Assembly (NCBI GenBank): GCA_963556495.2
Contig: OY747702.1
Location: 20,968,403 to 21,032,402 of the forward strand
Length of the DNA stretch: 64,000 bases
Source of the DNA: Valencia hispanica
Lineage: Eukaryota > Chordata > Actinopteri > Cyprinodontiformes > Valenciidae
Direction: 5' to 3'
The position numbers and the translations under genes were made by a program. This document shows positions 24,331 to 64,000 of the stretch, piece by piece; the first letter of the stretch is position 1; every line of letters begins with the position of its first letter. The notes under the pieces are model-generated. The model was not told the DNA's origin. It was given only the letters and a program-made list of their open reading frames with translations, and searched no databases.

Positions 24331-24379
24331 CACCTCACCACCACACAAAGAGCAGAAAATGGCTGCAAGTGCATATTCT

Positions 24380-25690
24380 TAAAGGGACAGTCACTGTAGG
24401 GTGATGGATGATGAGGGGCCCCAGACACGCTGAGCTCGTTCTCACTCTCGCTTTTGCGGGAACATTTAGTATTAATGTACTACAAATATAAAGTTCGGTT
24501 GCTTACATATTTGTTAGTGAGGATACTAAAGCGTATTATTTATTTTTTTTACGGATTCACAATCACCTTTGGTTGTTTTTGGCTTGTGGTTGTCTACATA
24601 TAAATAAATAAATATAAATATAATAGTAAAGACTTTATGGTGATACATTTCATGTCCAGAGCCAGCCTAATATGGGGGGCAAAATTTGCTTGATATTTAA
24701 CAACTCCAATGCCCTCTGACCTTCTGTTACATGCAACAAGTTGAATGCTTTTTAAGGAATATACCAATTCATGAAATCCTTTACATTTACCATTTCTTGC
24801 TTATTTCTGTAAGCAGTTTCTAATGAGAGAACCAGCTTTGACCACAATAGCTGCAGGGTAGAGTGATGAAATGGTTTTGTGAGTAATTTCTTGTCTGACA
24901 TGACAGAAGAAACTGATTATTCACTTGCAATCTATATCCTCTTTTTCGTTGTTGTTCCTTTTCACTTTTGCTGTTCTACATACAGGAACAAACAAATATC
25001 AATTCAACTTGCCTTTTATGGTTACAGACAGAACTGATGTAAACCTGTGTTGTGGGATTACAGTGCTGTGGGAGAGAAATATTGTGAGAAGCTCCTTGAT
25101 GGAACCCTCTGATTGGGACGCCTCTTCAACATTTTCTTATGGATTTTTTTGGGACATGTCCCATCGGGAAGTGACCCTTAAGTAGTTTCTGTAAGAATCA
25201 TATATCCCTTCTGGCCTGAGAATGCATTGGGGTCCCTCTTGAGGTGCTACAGAGTGTTACTGAAGAGAGGGGTCGTTCCTTCAGGATTTGTTGACCCTCT
25301 TTCAAAACCCAATCCTTAGTGCAAAAATATGAAAAGTTGCACGTTTCATATTTTTAAACTCACATTTGACAGGATTTTAATATTTTCTTAATATTTATGT
25401 TTGTTTGATGTATATGCAGCATGCAGATTGTTGGCTCTTGGGGAAAAAAATAATACTATGGGGTGGTAATTGTTCATATATCTCGGTATGCAAGAGGACA
25501 GTAGGCATTAGTGTGAACGACCAATTGTTTTTAATTAAATAAATGCTTTAATTCAGTAAACGTGTGTAAAATATACCCACAAAATAATGAAAACAGCTTT
25601 AATGTTAGTCAGTGAACTATTGTTATTAACAAATGTTTTATCAAGATAATCCTGCCTGTACTATTCAGTGATCACAGTGTGAGTATTATC
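24380..25690. other. intergenic region between cyfip2 5' end and itk 3' end
   Basis: About 1.3 kb, AT-rich. The open frame at 24925-25185 has no recognisable domain and I do not treat it as a gene. Confidence 0.45.
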
Positions 25691-25698
25691 ACATTATC

Positions 25699-25704
25699 TT
25701 TATT
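25699..25704 (-). terminator. itk: itk polyadenylation signal AATAAA
   Basis: tttatt on the plus strand reads AATAAA on the minus strand. It lies about 190 bases after the itk stop codon, a normal 3'UTR length for this site. Confidence 0.6.
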
Positions 25705-25829
25705 AGCCTTCTCAGAATGGTGTACAAAGTTAAAATGAAAATAAAGTGCAAAATCCACAAAACCACATTGTTGATTCATAATTACATTTACTTCACAAAA
25801 CATTTGGAAAATCTTTAGCAACAAGTGAC

Positions 25830-25850
25830 TAAATAAATAAATAAATAAAT
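25830..25850 (-). promoter_or_regulatory. itk: AU-rich element in the itk 3'UTR
   Basis: In mRNA sense this reads as five overlapping ATTTA pentamers, about 40-60 bases after the stop codon and upstream of the polyadenylation signal. Clustered overlapping pentamers are the class II AU-rich element pattern bound by mRNA decay factors. A chance AAAT microsatellite is the alternative reading. Confidence 0.6.
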
Positions 25851-25891
25851 AAAACAAATGTGTTTAAAATTCTCTCAAATCTTCATTTGGT

Positions 25892-37965
<12,074 letters not shown>

Positions 37966-38005
37966 TGTAACAGCTTCGAAGAACACAGTGTGCAACACTG
38001 GATTG

Positions 38006-38011
38006 TTTTAT
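38006..38011 (-). promoter_or_regulatory. itk: possible TATA-like box of itk
   Basis: Minus strand ATAAAA about 45 bases upstream of the itk ATG. The short spacing would leave only a very short leader, so a non-coding upstream exon is an equally good explanation. Confidence 0.25.
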
Positions 38012-38149
38012 CATGGGTAAAGAGTTTGAGTGTGCCTCGCAGCGACAGGAAAAAAAAAAATGTTGTGGATGATAACTTTCTAGATGCGTGGAGCATCCGG
38101 CTTGAAGCTGCTGCACGCAGTCAACCACATCCTTGCGGCAACGAATAGA

Positions 38150-38760
38150 TTGTACAGGCAAACACACAAAGTTGCGAATGCACACACATGCACACACACA
38201 CCACACACATGCACTTTTACTTACATGAGAGAGATACTGTGTTGGAGGTAAATTAGGGTGTGAAATGAAGAACAGAAAATTTACATTTTAAATAGATTTT
38301 AAAAATATTTTCCACCAAAGATTAAGGGGGTAATGTTGATATACTGTAGACAGTGTTGGTGAAACAAGTATGCAAGAACAGTATTTAAGATATGTCTGCA
38401 TAAAATACATGTTTGATGATTCTCCACAAGTTTAGCTTTCATTTGAGCTCTGGAAAGAAGGAGATATGTGCTTTCTAAAAAAATATGAAGGCCAGTCAGA
38501 TGTTTGGCAAAGAAAACGTAGATCAGGATATTCAAGGTAAGTCCTAAGGGTCATCTGGGGTCCTCTAAATCTGTTGTGCCCCCACCCCTAACCCTCAACG
38601 GGACTTTAAGAAGAATGGTACAAATTTGGTGTGCCAACATTGGCAGATGTGTGGGTTTTTTTGTGTTTTTTTAAACTTTATTTAACATTTTTAATGACAA
38701 TTAAAATCTTCTTAAAATGTAACATGTAAACACAAAGTATTTGTCACATATTTTTTCTTT
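38150..38760. other. itk-med7 intergenic region, short CA-rich tract only
   Basis: A CA-rich stretch lies at about 38164-38215. Nothing else is recognised in this divergent intergenic region. Confidence 0.45.
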
Positions 38761-38814
38761 CATTTTAAGTTCATGGTAAACAGGACCACAAGCATCCAGC
38801 AACTTTGTAGACAA

Positions 38815-39320
38815 AGACCAGGACTTCTTGAATGATGTCCTTTGGACAGATGAGTGTAGAATTGAATTATCTGGACACCAGGTGAGAATACATGTTTGGA
38901 AAAAAACAGATACAGCATTCTAGAATAACAACCCTATGCCAACTGTGAAGCACGGAGGTGGATGTGTCATTGTTTGGTGATGCTTTACTGGAGCTGGACC
39001 TGGCCAGCTCACCACCATAGAATCCATCATAAATTGTACCATGTAGTACCATCAGATGGTGCTTGAGGAAAACATGAAACCATCTGTTAAAAAAATTAAA
39101 GCGGAAGTAGAACTGGACCCTGCAACATGACAGTAACCCAAAACACACCAGTGAATCCACCAAGGATTGGCTGAGAAGTAAGAAAAGGAAAGATTTGGGC
39201 CAAGTCAAAGGCCAGATCTTGATCTTTTTGGGATGCTGTGGGGTGACTTGAAACAAGCTGTACAAGCAAGAAACACCTCCTACATCTCACGTCTAAAAGT
39301 TATGAGTGGGGCGAACTCTC
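38815..39320 (+). mobile_element. decayed Tc1-like transposase relic
   Basis: The plus-strand translation keeps recognisable Tc1 blocks: FLNDVLWTDECRIELSGHQ, PTVKHGGGCVIVW and SQRPDLDLFGMLWGDLKQAV. Many stops interrupt them. No terminal repeats could be placed. It lies between itk and med7. Confidence 0.7.
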
Positions 39321-39866
39321 CTCAGAAAAAAAGTCCAAGACTGATGGCTACACAAAACTTCTTGTTGAAAATATTTCAGGAGATATGACTACTGGTAGAT
39401 AGTAGTAACTTGGCTTTTTCTTCAAAATCACACAAATCCACATTTTTGTTGATTTATTTTGTTTAATGAGTGAGTAAACTTAAAGGTATGAGTTTATTTG
39501 AAAACCCTTTCTTATTCAGAGACATAGGTATTTTTTTCTTTCAAAGGACAATGTACTTGAGTGGAAGTAAAAACAATGAATTAATGACTAAATATCTGAA
39601 TTAAAGATTTTTGTTATCATTTTCTTTAGTCTGAAATTGTGCCTCTCGAATGAAAGATGATTTTCAAAAAAACCTTTTTACACTTCTTGCACTGGCTGGC
39701 TTGCATAGCCTAAAAATAAATAATCAATCTATGCTCTGGATTGAAAACCAGACTCCATTAAGAAAGTTATTTTATAGGCTCAAATAAAACACACTATGAG
39801 GTGTTTGTGTTATGTGAGCAACATGGGGGAAAGGAGAAGCTAAATAACCGGGTAATTTGTTTTTAC

Positions 39867-40287
39867 TAGGGATGTAACCAAATATCGATACACTAATATA
39901 TCATGATATTTTATGTCACAATATTGCATCGATATTCAAAAGCAATTAATCGATTTTAATTTTATTTTTTTGAACTTGAATGGAACCATTAATAATGATA
40001 GTATTTTTTGTAGTAAAATGTAAATTCTGACTGGTAGTTGGTGGCTGTTTTCACCTTCTTTGTTCCAGTGAATCAACAAGATCTAGCAATAAAACTGGAT
40101 GTGTTAAAGTATAAAACAGGATGGAGTGTTTAAAATGCTGTCACAGTTTTTGTACAGTTAAATTCAGTTTTAGAAATCCCAATATAGCCTATAGTCTTAC
40201 TCATAGTATCGCAATATAGCGTATCGTTCCCCCTGTATTGTGATGCATATTGTATCACCAGATGGGCTAATACATAGCCCATCCCTA
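39867..40287. mobile_element. palindromic hAT-like miniature element, copy 2
   Basis: Same family as 22854-23162 but in opposite orientation: ends tagggatgta / ccatcccta, with internal tcgatattcaaaagcaatta and the inverse of ctggtgatacaatatgcatc. It lies about 0.5 kb upstream of the probable med7 start. Confidence 0.65.
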
Positions 40288-40649
40288 GATTTTACAGTTT
40301 AGACCATGTAAAAATTTTTTGTCAAATTATTAACTCGAATTTAAAATTAAGGTTTATACAATACATTGCGTTTTTAAATCAAGAAAAGAGAATGTAATAA
40401 GATCAACATTTTTAGTTGAGAGACTGCACTTAAAAGGTATTAGGGCTGTTTTCATTCCTAATGACATCATAACCTACATTTTCCAGTGTATAAGTAGTTA
40501 GTTTTATTCTAAACGCGAATGAGGTTTTTGTCATTTGTTTAAAAGTCAAATTAGTCTCATAAATGGATGTCAACAAGCATTAACCAACTATATTAATCCA
40601 ACTCACAAACGACCCAATCAACGTTTAGTTCTTCCGTCCTTCAGCTATG

Positions 40650-40840
40650 GTCCAATCCGCGCTTTGGAAACTGTCACGTGCTCAGTTCAGCCAATAGCGT
40701 GTGAATCGAAACAGCCGTCATGATCTGCTAATATAGACCTGGAGAGCTAGCTAGTTCGAAGCTAATGGTTGAATGATATTTTAGCTCGTATAAAACCTTA
40801 TCCAGCGCTCACGCTACTGAAGAGTCGTTCGTAAGGTGCG
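40650..40840 (+). promoter_or_regulatory. med7: probable med7 promoter with non-coding first exon
   Basis: Two CCAAT boxes (40652-40656 and 40691-40695) flank an E-box CACGTG (40675-40680). A TATAAAA follows at 40789-40795, and a donor (cgtaag followed by gtgcgt) ends a possible leader exon at 40835. The acceptor at 42603 would complete the 5'UTR intron. The elements are seen in the sequence; their use is inferred. Confidence 0.5.
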
Positions 40841-40859
40841 TAGCAACATATGTTTACTT

Positions 40860-42600
40860 ACCTCTGTCAGTAGTTAGCTCCATTTTGCTTCAAATATATA
40901 GCTGTTTAACCCAGGCTAGCGGTGACTATAGCTTTAAATGGGTTTAAACCAAATGTTCAACAGTATGTTTCATGCTTACGTCCACTGGGAGAAGTCACAA
41001 TTATGTTCTACAACTAAGTTTTATATATTACATATATATATATATATATATCAATAGGGCTCAGAAGACTTTTGTTACAATGTGCTAAAAGATGTAGATT
41101 GCGTGGCTTGTTTCAATTATGGAACTTAAAAGGCAAGTGTGCGTTTTATACTGTAAAACCGACAGGTAATGTGAGCAGTTTTAATTTTTGGGCCTTTAAG
41201 CATTGACATAGCCTATATATGTAATATTATGCAATGTGACATAACAAGCAAGAGCTGTAAAAAAACAAGAAACAAGCATGGTTCATGTTTTGCAACCATA
41301 ATAACAGCTCCTTGAGAAGCTATTTTATTCTTTCCCCTTGATTTTCCTTTTCTTTCAAAATATTTTCTCTACAGTTACGTATCGATTTATGTTGTAGAAA
41401 ATCACAAAGTAACACATCACTTTACAGTGAAAGAAAAATTAGATGAACTGTGGTGTGGATTTGTGGTCAGCCCCTTTATACTGACACCCGTGAATAAAAT
41501 CCAGTGTAAGCAATTGTCTAAAAAAAGTCACCTAGTTAGTGAATACTGTGTGTAATTTAACCTCACTATTTGATGAAGTGGCAACCTTTCCAGTGTGTAC
41601 CTCACCTAACGACCACTAGAAATAGGAACCAACCAAGGATAAGCAGGTGTAGACAAAGGATGGATGGATAAATACAGCTGTTCTGTGAAGGCATCACAAG
41701 TTTGTAAGGAAACATTATGAAGCAAACAGCATCATAAAGACCAAGGAACACAGCAGATGGGGATAAATATGTGGATAAGTTTAAAGCTGGATTCAAACTA
41801 TTAAACATCCCAAACTTTACACATTTCAAATGTGTTTTTTTTAAACGAAGGTTCTTGTTTTGTTTTTTTTGTTGGGAATAAACTAAAAACATATATGTCA
41901 GGCATCGGAAACCTTTGCAACCCTGAAAGCCATTTTTATGTTATGTTTATGCCATAACACTTCGGAAAAAATAGCTTGTTTTTATAGTACCCACTATAGG
42001 AAGATGTATATTTTTAGTTAAAGAACAGTTTTGATATATTTTCTTCAATTGGACGTTATATATTTGGTAGAGAACCAAGTAAAAAAAAAAAAAAAAAAGA
42101 CAATGTTTACAATCTATTGATAAAAAATAACTTACTAAAAAAAGAATATTCCTTACATATTAGTGGCATTCTTTGTGGACATTTTATGTGTATATTGCAT
42201 GAAAACACCAAGGAAAAACTGCTAAAACTCTTTTTTCATTACCTTTACATCCTAAAACTTACTTCTCAATAATTATATTTTTACATTGTTGGCCAGAGTT
42301 GTCAAGAGCCACAGTCCTGGACCAATAAAATAGAAAACAGTCAAAGCTATGAAACTTTACATCCTTTTTATTTATTTATATATAAATCATTTTTTTAGTC
42401 CTACAATAATGTGTTCTTTTCTGCTTGGTTTCAATAAAATATTTAATATTTAATGTATTGCTGAGCAGGTAAAAAAAAAAACATATTTGTTAAATGAGGA
42501 AAAAAAATGGTGGATGCTTTTAAGTGAAGCTGATAAGATATAAAATGGCAAATGTCTCTGAGATGACTCTCATCGATATCTGTCCTCCATATGACTTGTT
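40860..42600. other. med7: probable med7 5'UTR intron
   Basis: AT-rich sequence between the candidate leader exon and the acceptor ttgtttag at 42603. It contains a short TA tract near 41033-41051 and an A-run near 42081. No other gene is recognised. Confidence 0.45.
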
Positions 42601-42612
42601 TAGGTTGACATC

Positions 42613-43374
42613 ATGGGTGAACCACAGCAGGTCAGTGCGCTGCCTCCGCCACCCACGCAGTACATCAAAGAGTACACAAATGAAAACATCACCAAAGGCC
42701 TGGCCCCCAAGCCACCTCCACCCATCCGAGACAGCTACATGATGTTTGGCAACCAGTTCCAGTGCGATGACCTCATCATCCGTCCACTGGAGAGCCAGGG
42801 CATCGAGAGGCTCCATCCTATGCAGTTTGACCACAAGCGGGAGCTCAAGAAGCTTAACATGTCCATTCTGGTCAACTTTCTGGACTTGTTGGACATCCTG
42901 ATAAAAAGTCCAGGCAGTTTAAAACGGGAGGAGAAGCTGGAGGACATTAAGCTTTTGTTTGTCCATATGCACCACCTGATTAACGAGTACAGGCCTCACC
43001 AGGCCAGAGAGACGCTAAGAGTGATGATGGAGGTGCAGAAGAGGCAGAGGCTGGAAACGGCAGAGAGGTTCCAGAAACATCTGGAAAGAGTGGTGGAGAT
43101 GATCCAGGGGTGCCTTGCTTCCTTACCTGATGACTTGCCCCAGTCAGAGGGTCTGGATATTGTTTGTGGCGGGATTAAGAGTGTGTCTGCAGGGCCTAGT
43201 TTTGCGTGTTCTTCTGGACAAGCCCCCATGCTGAAAACCGAACCGGATGTGGAGGAAACGGGTTCCAGCTGCATGGCAGCAGCTGTCCTGGACAAAAATG
43301 TTGCTAGCTCAAAAAGAGACAAAACATGGGACAAAGATGCTGCCATGTGTAGTATAATTGATGAAATAGCTTAA
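42613..43374 (+). CDS. med7: Mediator complex subunit 7 (MED7)
   Basis: MED7 is a core subunit of the Mediator middle module; with MED21 it forms the hinge that couples transcription factors to RNA polymerase II. The intronless frame encodes 253 residues (human has 233). It starts [20 protein letters not shown] and contains [20 protein letters not shown], the helix [20 protein letters not shown], and the coiled-coil region [20 protein letters not shown]. The C-terminus is more variable but keeps the acidic KTEPDVEE stretch and ends MCSIIDEIA, like the KTEP and CVLIDEM ends in mammals. The ATG lies 10 bases after a splice acceptor at 42603, so only the 5'UTR is split. It lies divergent from itk and upstream of the LONRF gene. 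Confidence 0.98.
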   Translation: MGEPQQVSALPPPPTQYIKEYTNENITKGLAPKPPPPIRDSYMMFGNQFQCDDLIIRPLESQGIERLHPMQFDHKRELKKLNMSILVNFLDLLDILIKSPGSLKREEKLEDIKLLFVHMHHLINEYRPHQARETLRVMMEVQKRQRLETAERFQKHLERVVEMIQGCLASLPDDLPQSEGLDIVCGGIKSVSAGPSFACSSGQAPMLKTEPDVEETGSSCMAAAVLDKNVASSKRDKTWDKDAAMCSIIDEIA

Positions 43375-43577
43375 AATGGGCCAAGTTTCAGTTGTATTTT
43401 TCTTTGTGTACTCTTTAATTATGTTTTTTCTTCTGGTGTGAAATATTTCTTGCATTCTCTGGCTTTTCTTTGCAAATATAATCTACCATTCATGTAACAT
43501 ACTTTAAAAAAGTCTTTGTAGATAGGTTTTAATGTGCCAAGTTTCAAGTTGATGTTTTTTTTCTTCCTGTGAGACTC

Positions 43578-43583
43578 AATAAA
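43578..43583 (+). terminator. med7: med7 polyadenylation signal AATAAA
   Basis: AATAAA about 200 bases after the med7 stop, followed by a T-rich stretch and a TTTTGTCAC segment. Confidence 0.7.
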
Positions 43584-43599
43584 TGTCCATTTGTAGTTA

Positions 43600-44600
43600 A
43601 CTTTTGTCACAACAGTCTGATACAGAGTCCTACATGGAAGCACATTATCTCTGTCACCGTGACTTGTATATCAAGCAATTCAGTGAAGTCACTTGCAGGT
43701 CAGTTTGTGCAGACTTCTACACATACACCTCCAATAACTATCTGCTGCGTATATGGTGGGGCTTTTTCTCCATACACAGTTGTCAAGAAATGCACGTCTT
43801 CCTGGAGGAGAGACTGCATGCATCACACTATTACTATGGCTGCACGGAAGCAAGATCTTAGAGGGGGAGTCTGTATGGTGACTCATAACAGGTCCGATTC
43901 TCTAGAGAATAAAAATGCAAAGCTTTGGAATCGTGCAAATATGTGGCAGTGTGACCGAGGAGGTTTTTGTTTTGTTTTTGCGAAGATAAAAGAGAATAAA
44001 TCTGGTAAAGGGATTAGGGATGTTCTGTAAAAATTTCACTGAAATCACTCTATTTATAGCTTAAATGGCTCTCGCCATGGCCAGTCAGAAAAATGTCATG
44101 TTTATTGACTCTGAGAACCTAGATCTTCTAGTTCCTCTAGGGAACAATGAACAGACCAAAAATCTGGACTGGCAGATCGAAGCAAAAATCTGAAATTAGT
44201 CACAAATCCTTACTGGCGCATCTCTACTTATTTTTAATAGAGATATCGGATTTTTTTATTCATTTAAGACTGTGAAATAAAATATACAATATATATGTAA
44301 CCTGTTGTGTGTTTAGAAAAATCAGGGACCAAACAAGTAGGTTTATGTCATGATCGGCCACCACGCCCCCTGGATGTCGTTATCTTCGGCTGGGATTCCC
44401 GTCTCTGTGTCAAGTTAATATACCAATACCCAGCTTTTTAAAAAAACGAGAAAACACGACAATCGCTCTAAATGCAACATCGTTATTCTATAAAGTAGAT
44501 TTAAAAAGTATATCGACTTCGGGGGGGGGCAAAAAAAGGACTTTACTCGCAAGAAATAGGTTATGAAACACGGGATCCTTGGGTTTCACAACAGGGCTGA
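43600..44600. other. intergenic region between med7 and the LONRF gene
   Basis: About 1 kb with no recognisable gene. The open frame 43569-44030 overlaps the med7 3' end and resembles no family. Confidence 0.45.
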
Positions 44601-44615
44601 AAGCGGTCCTCTCGT

Positions 44616-44993
44616 CCAATCGTACAGCCTGCTGCGGCGTCACGTGATTTTTTTTAATTTATGTAACGTAATGGGGTTACACAGTAACTGAGCTTCGTGG
44701 CTTTGGATACGTCGTTACAGAGGTTAAACACGGACAAAGACGCCTAATTAGGGGAAGGAAACAATAAATGTGCGCGTTTATTGATCCAGCTGGAACGCCG
44801 TTCGGTCCCGTCAGCCTGGTGCTTTTTGGAGTTTGGAGCGTCGAGAGAAGCGGCGCGTCGGACTGCGAGTCGCGGTGTCCATTTAAACTGTCTGTGAAAG
44901 GGAAGATGCTGCACGATCCGAACCAAAGACTCGCTCAAGGCACGAAAAGACAATGCCAATGAGTAGGTTCTGTTTGAGAAGTGAATCTGAAAG
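44616..44993 (+). promoter_or_regulatory. probable promoter and non-coding first exon of the LONRF gene
   Basis: CCAAT (44616-44620) is followed by CACGTG (44641-44646). A GC-richer stretch at 44780-44900 (gagcgtcgagagaagcggcg) ends in a strong donor, AAAG followed by GTGAGC, with the exon edge at 44993. An acceptor (acacgcag, 45187) just before the start codon would remove a 194-base 5'UTR intron. The exon start is not visible. Confidence 0.5.
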
Positions 44994-45197
44994 GTGAGCT
45001 TTAGGGGAGGGGGACTCACAAACCAGTCCGATCGCTGGTCATCGCTATGTTACTTGAATGCTCTGTGCAATATTAACCCCCCCCCACACCGCCACCCCTC
45101 TCCTAACCTCTCCTTTTGGATTTGCTTTGGCGAACAAAAGGCTAAAACCCTTCCCGTGCCGCATCGTCCCAGTGATTGTACACGCAGGTTTTGACTG

Positions 45198-62987
<17,790 letters not shown>

Positions 62988-63082
62988 AACCCAGAGCACA
63001 TCCACAACTGACCTAAAGTTCAACATTACACACAAATTCACGCACAAATGCGGAGCTCGAGGTAGGGTTTGGGACTGACCTA

Positions 63083-63088
63083 AATAAA
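63083..63088 (+). terminator. polyadenylation signal AATAAA of the LONRF gene
   Basis: AATAAA about 95 bases after the stop codon at 62987. A longer 3'UTR using a later signal is possible. Confidence 0.55.
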
Positions 63089-63099
63089 GATACTTTTTT

Positions 63100-64000
63100 T
63101 AAAAGTCGAACCTGGTCATAAGGAAAAACCTAAGGATTTGACCAGTGAACTAAATGCTGACTTTGAATTGCCGCTGTTTGATTTTGCAAATAGATCTTTA
63201 AATACTTTTGTATCAGTAAGAACTTTGGGGTTGACCAAAGACGATTCTTATTTTGGGTCAAAAAAGGTTGTTATACATGGAGAAATTTTACCAGGTCGCA
63301 TTTCCAAATGTTTTCTGTAGACGGACACTGGGTGAGTTTTTTTCTCTTCTCATTGCAAACACAAAGAACATAAAATAGCCTGCGTTGCCTGTTAAGAGAA
63401 TGCTCTTTGTTTTTAGCTACATGTGGAGATATGATAAAAATATATGACCCACATTATTTGGAGGGATTTCTGTAGGGCAATGATGATCATTTTTGATATC
63501 CCAGCATCATCCTTTGATACAGGCAATACTTGTCAGATCTATTGCCCTTGGCAGCCATTGAAAGTGGCTCATTTTATACCAATAAAAAGTTTAAAAAGAC
63601 CCCTATTTAGCTTAAAGGTATTGCAATAACCACTGATATTCTTACTCAACAGCAGGTGGAGGACTTCTTATTTCCCAATACATGAAAGCTGTTGCTGCTC
63701 AGCATTTTCCATAAACATGTTTGACTTACTGATGTGTAGATTGGATTGGCAAATAAGAAGTGTAATATGTGTTGTTTTTTAGTATGAAAATGGTCGACAA
63801 GACAATATCCTTGTGTGTATTTGTTTTAAAACTGTGTAAATACATCGTTATTGTCCACGCTCTTGGTTCTTAATTCAACATACCGTGTTGTCAGCACTGA
63901 TAACAGCTACTGTCATAGCACACAAAACTGTCTTAACGTATCTTACGCAGGGACAGTCATCAAAAAAGTTTGGATAAAAACCCTTCGGTTGAGGTCCGGC
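63100..64000. other. 3' flank of the LONRF gene
   Basis: Sequence downstream of the first polyadenylation signal. Open frames at 63138-63320 and 63444-63629 have no recognisable product. It may be extended 3'UTR or intergenic DNA. Confidence 0.4.

Noticed and set aside
24925..25185. 86-aa open frame with a hydrophobic N-terminus that could look like a secreted protein
   Set aside because: Single short frame in AT-rich intergenic DNA, with no conserved motif, promoter or polyadenylation support.
43569..44030. 153-aa open frame downstream of med7
   Set aside because: It begins inside the med7 3'UTR near the polyadenylation signal and has no recognisable domain or splice support.

Overview
The window is vertebrate nuclear DNA, almost certainly from a teleost fish. 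Genes are split into many short exons with GT-AG introns. The introns are AT-rich and full of fish-type repeats: Tc1/mariner copies, hAT-like miniature elements, L2- and Rex-type LINE fragments, tRNA-headed SINEs, and long TA and CA microsatellites. There are no operons, CRISPR arrays, phage genes or plasmid genes.

Four protein-coding genes account for all the convincing coding sequence. (1) cyfip2, minus strand, runs off the left edge. I resolve 21 coding exons from 1 to 10804, plus a probable untranslated first exon and promoter near 24.2 kb, so 10.8-24.2 kb is its large first intron. (2) itk, minus strand, has 17 coding exons from 25892 to 37965 and is complete. (3) med7, plus strand, has a single coding exon at 42613-43374 and a probable upstream non-coding exon near 40.8 kb. 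(4) A LON/RING finger gene of the LONRF family (probably lonrf1-like), plus strand, has 12 coding exons from 45198 to 62987. Exon phases match at every junction and the assembled proteins have family-typical lengths. The exceptions are the LONRF protein, which is short at its N-terminus, and cyfip2, which is cut by the window edge.

The order cyfip2-itk-med7 matches the neighbourhood on human 5q33, which supports calling these genes cyfip2 and itk rather than paralogues. itk and cyfip2 are tandem and co-directional; itk and med7 are divergent. The genes do not form one pathway. CYFIP2 is a WAVE-complex subunit controlling actin, ITK is a T-cell tyrosine kinase downstream of the antigen receptor, MED7 is a Mediator core subunit, and LONRF proteins are RING-type ubiquitin ligase candidates.

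The rest is intronic or intergenic sequence dominated by decayed transposable elements. I found no evidence for a new multi-gene system. The points most worth checking are: a genomically encoded glutamate at the site where mammalian CYFIP2 is recoded by RNA editing; an AU-rich element in the itk 3'UTR; an ambiguous donor in itk; the short N-terminus of the LONRF protein; and a TTAA-flanked miniature transposon family present three times in LONRF introns.
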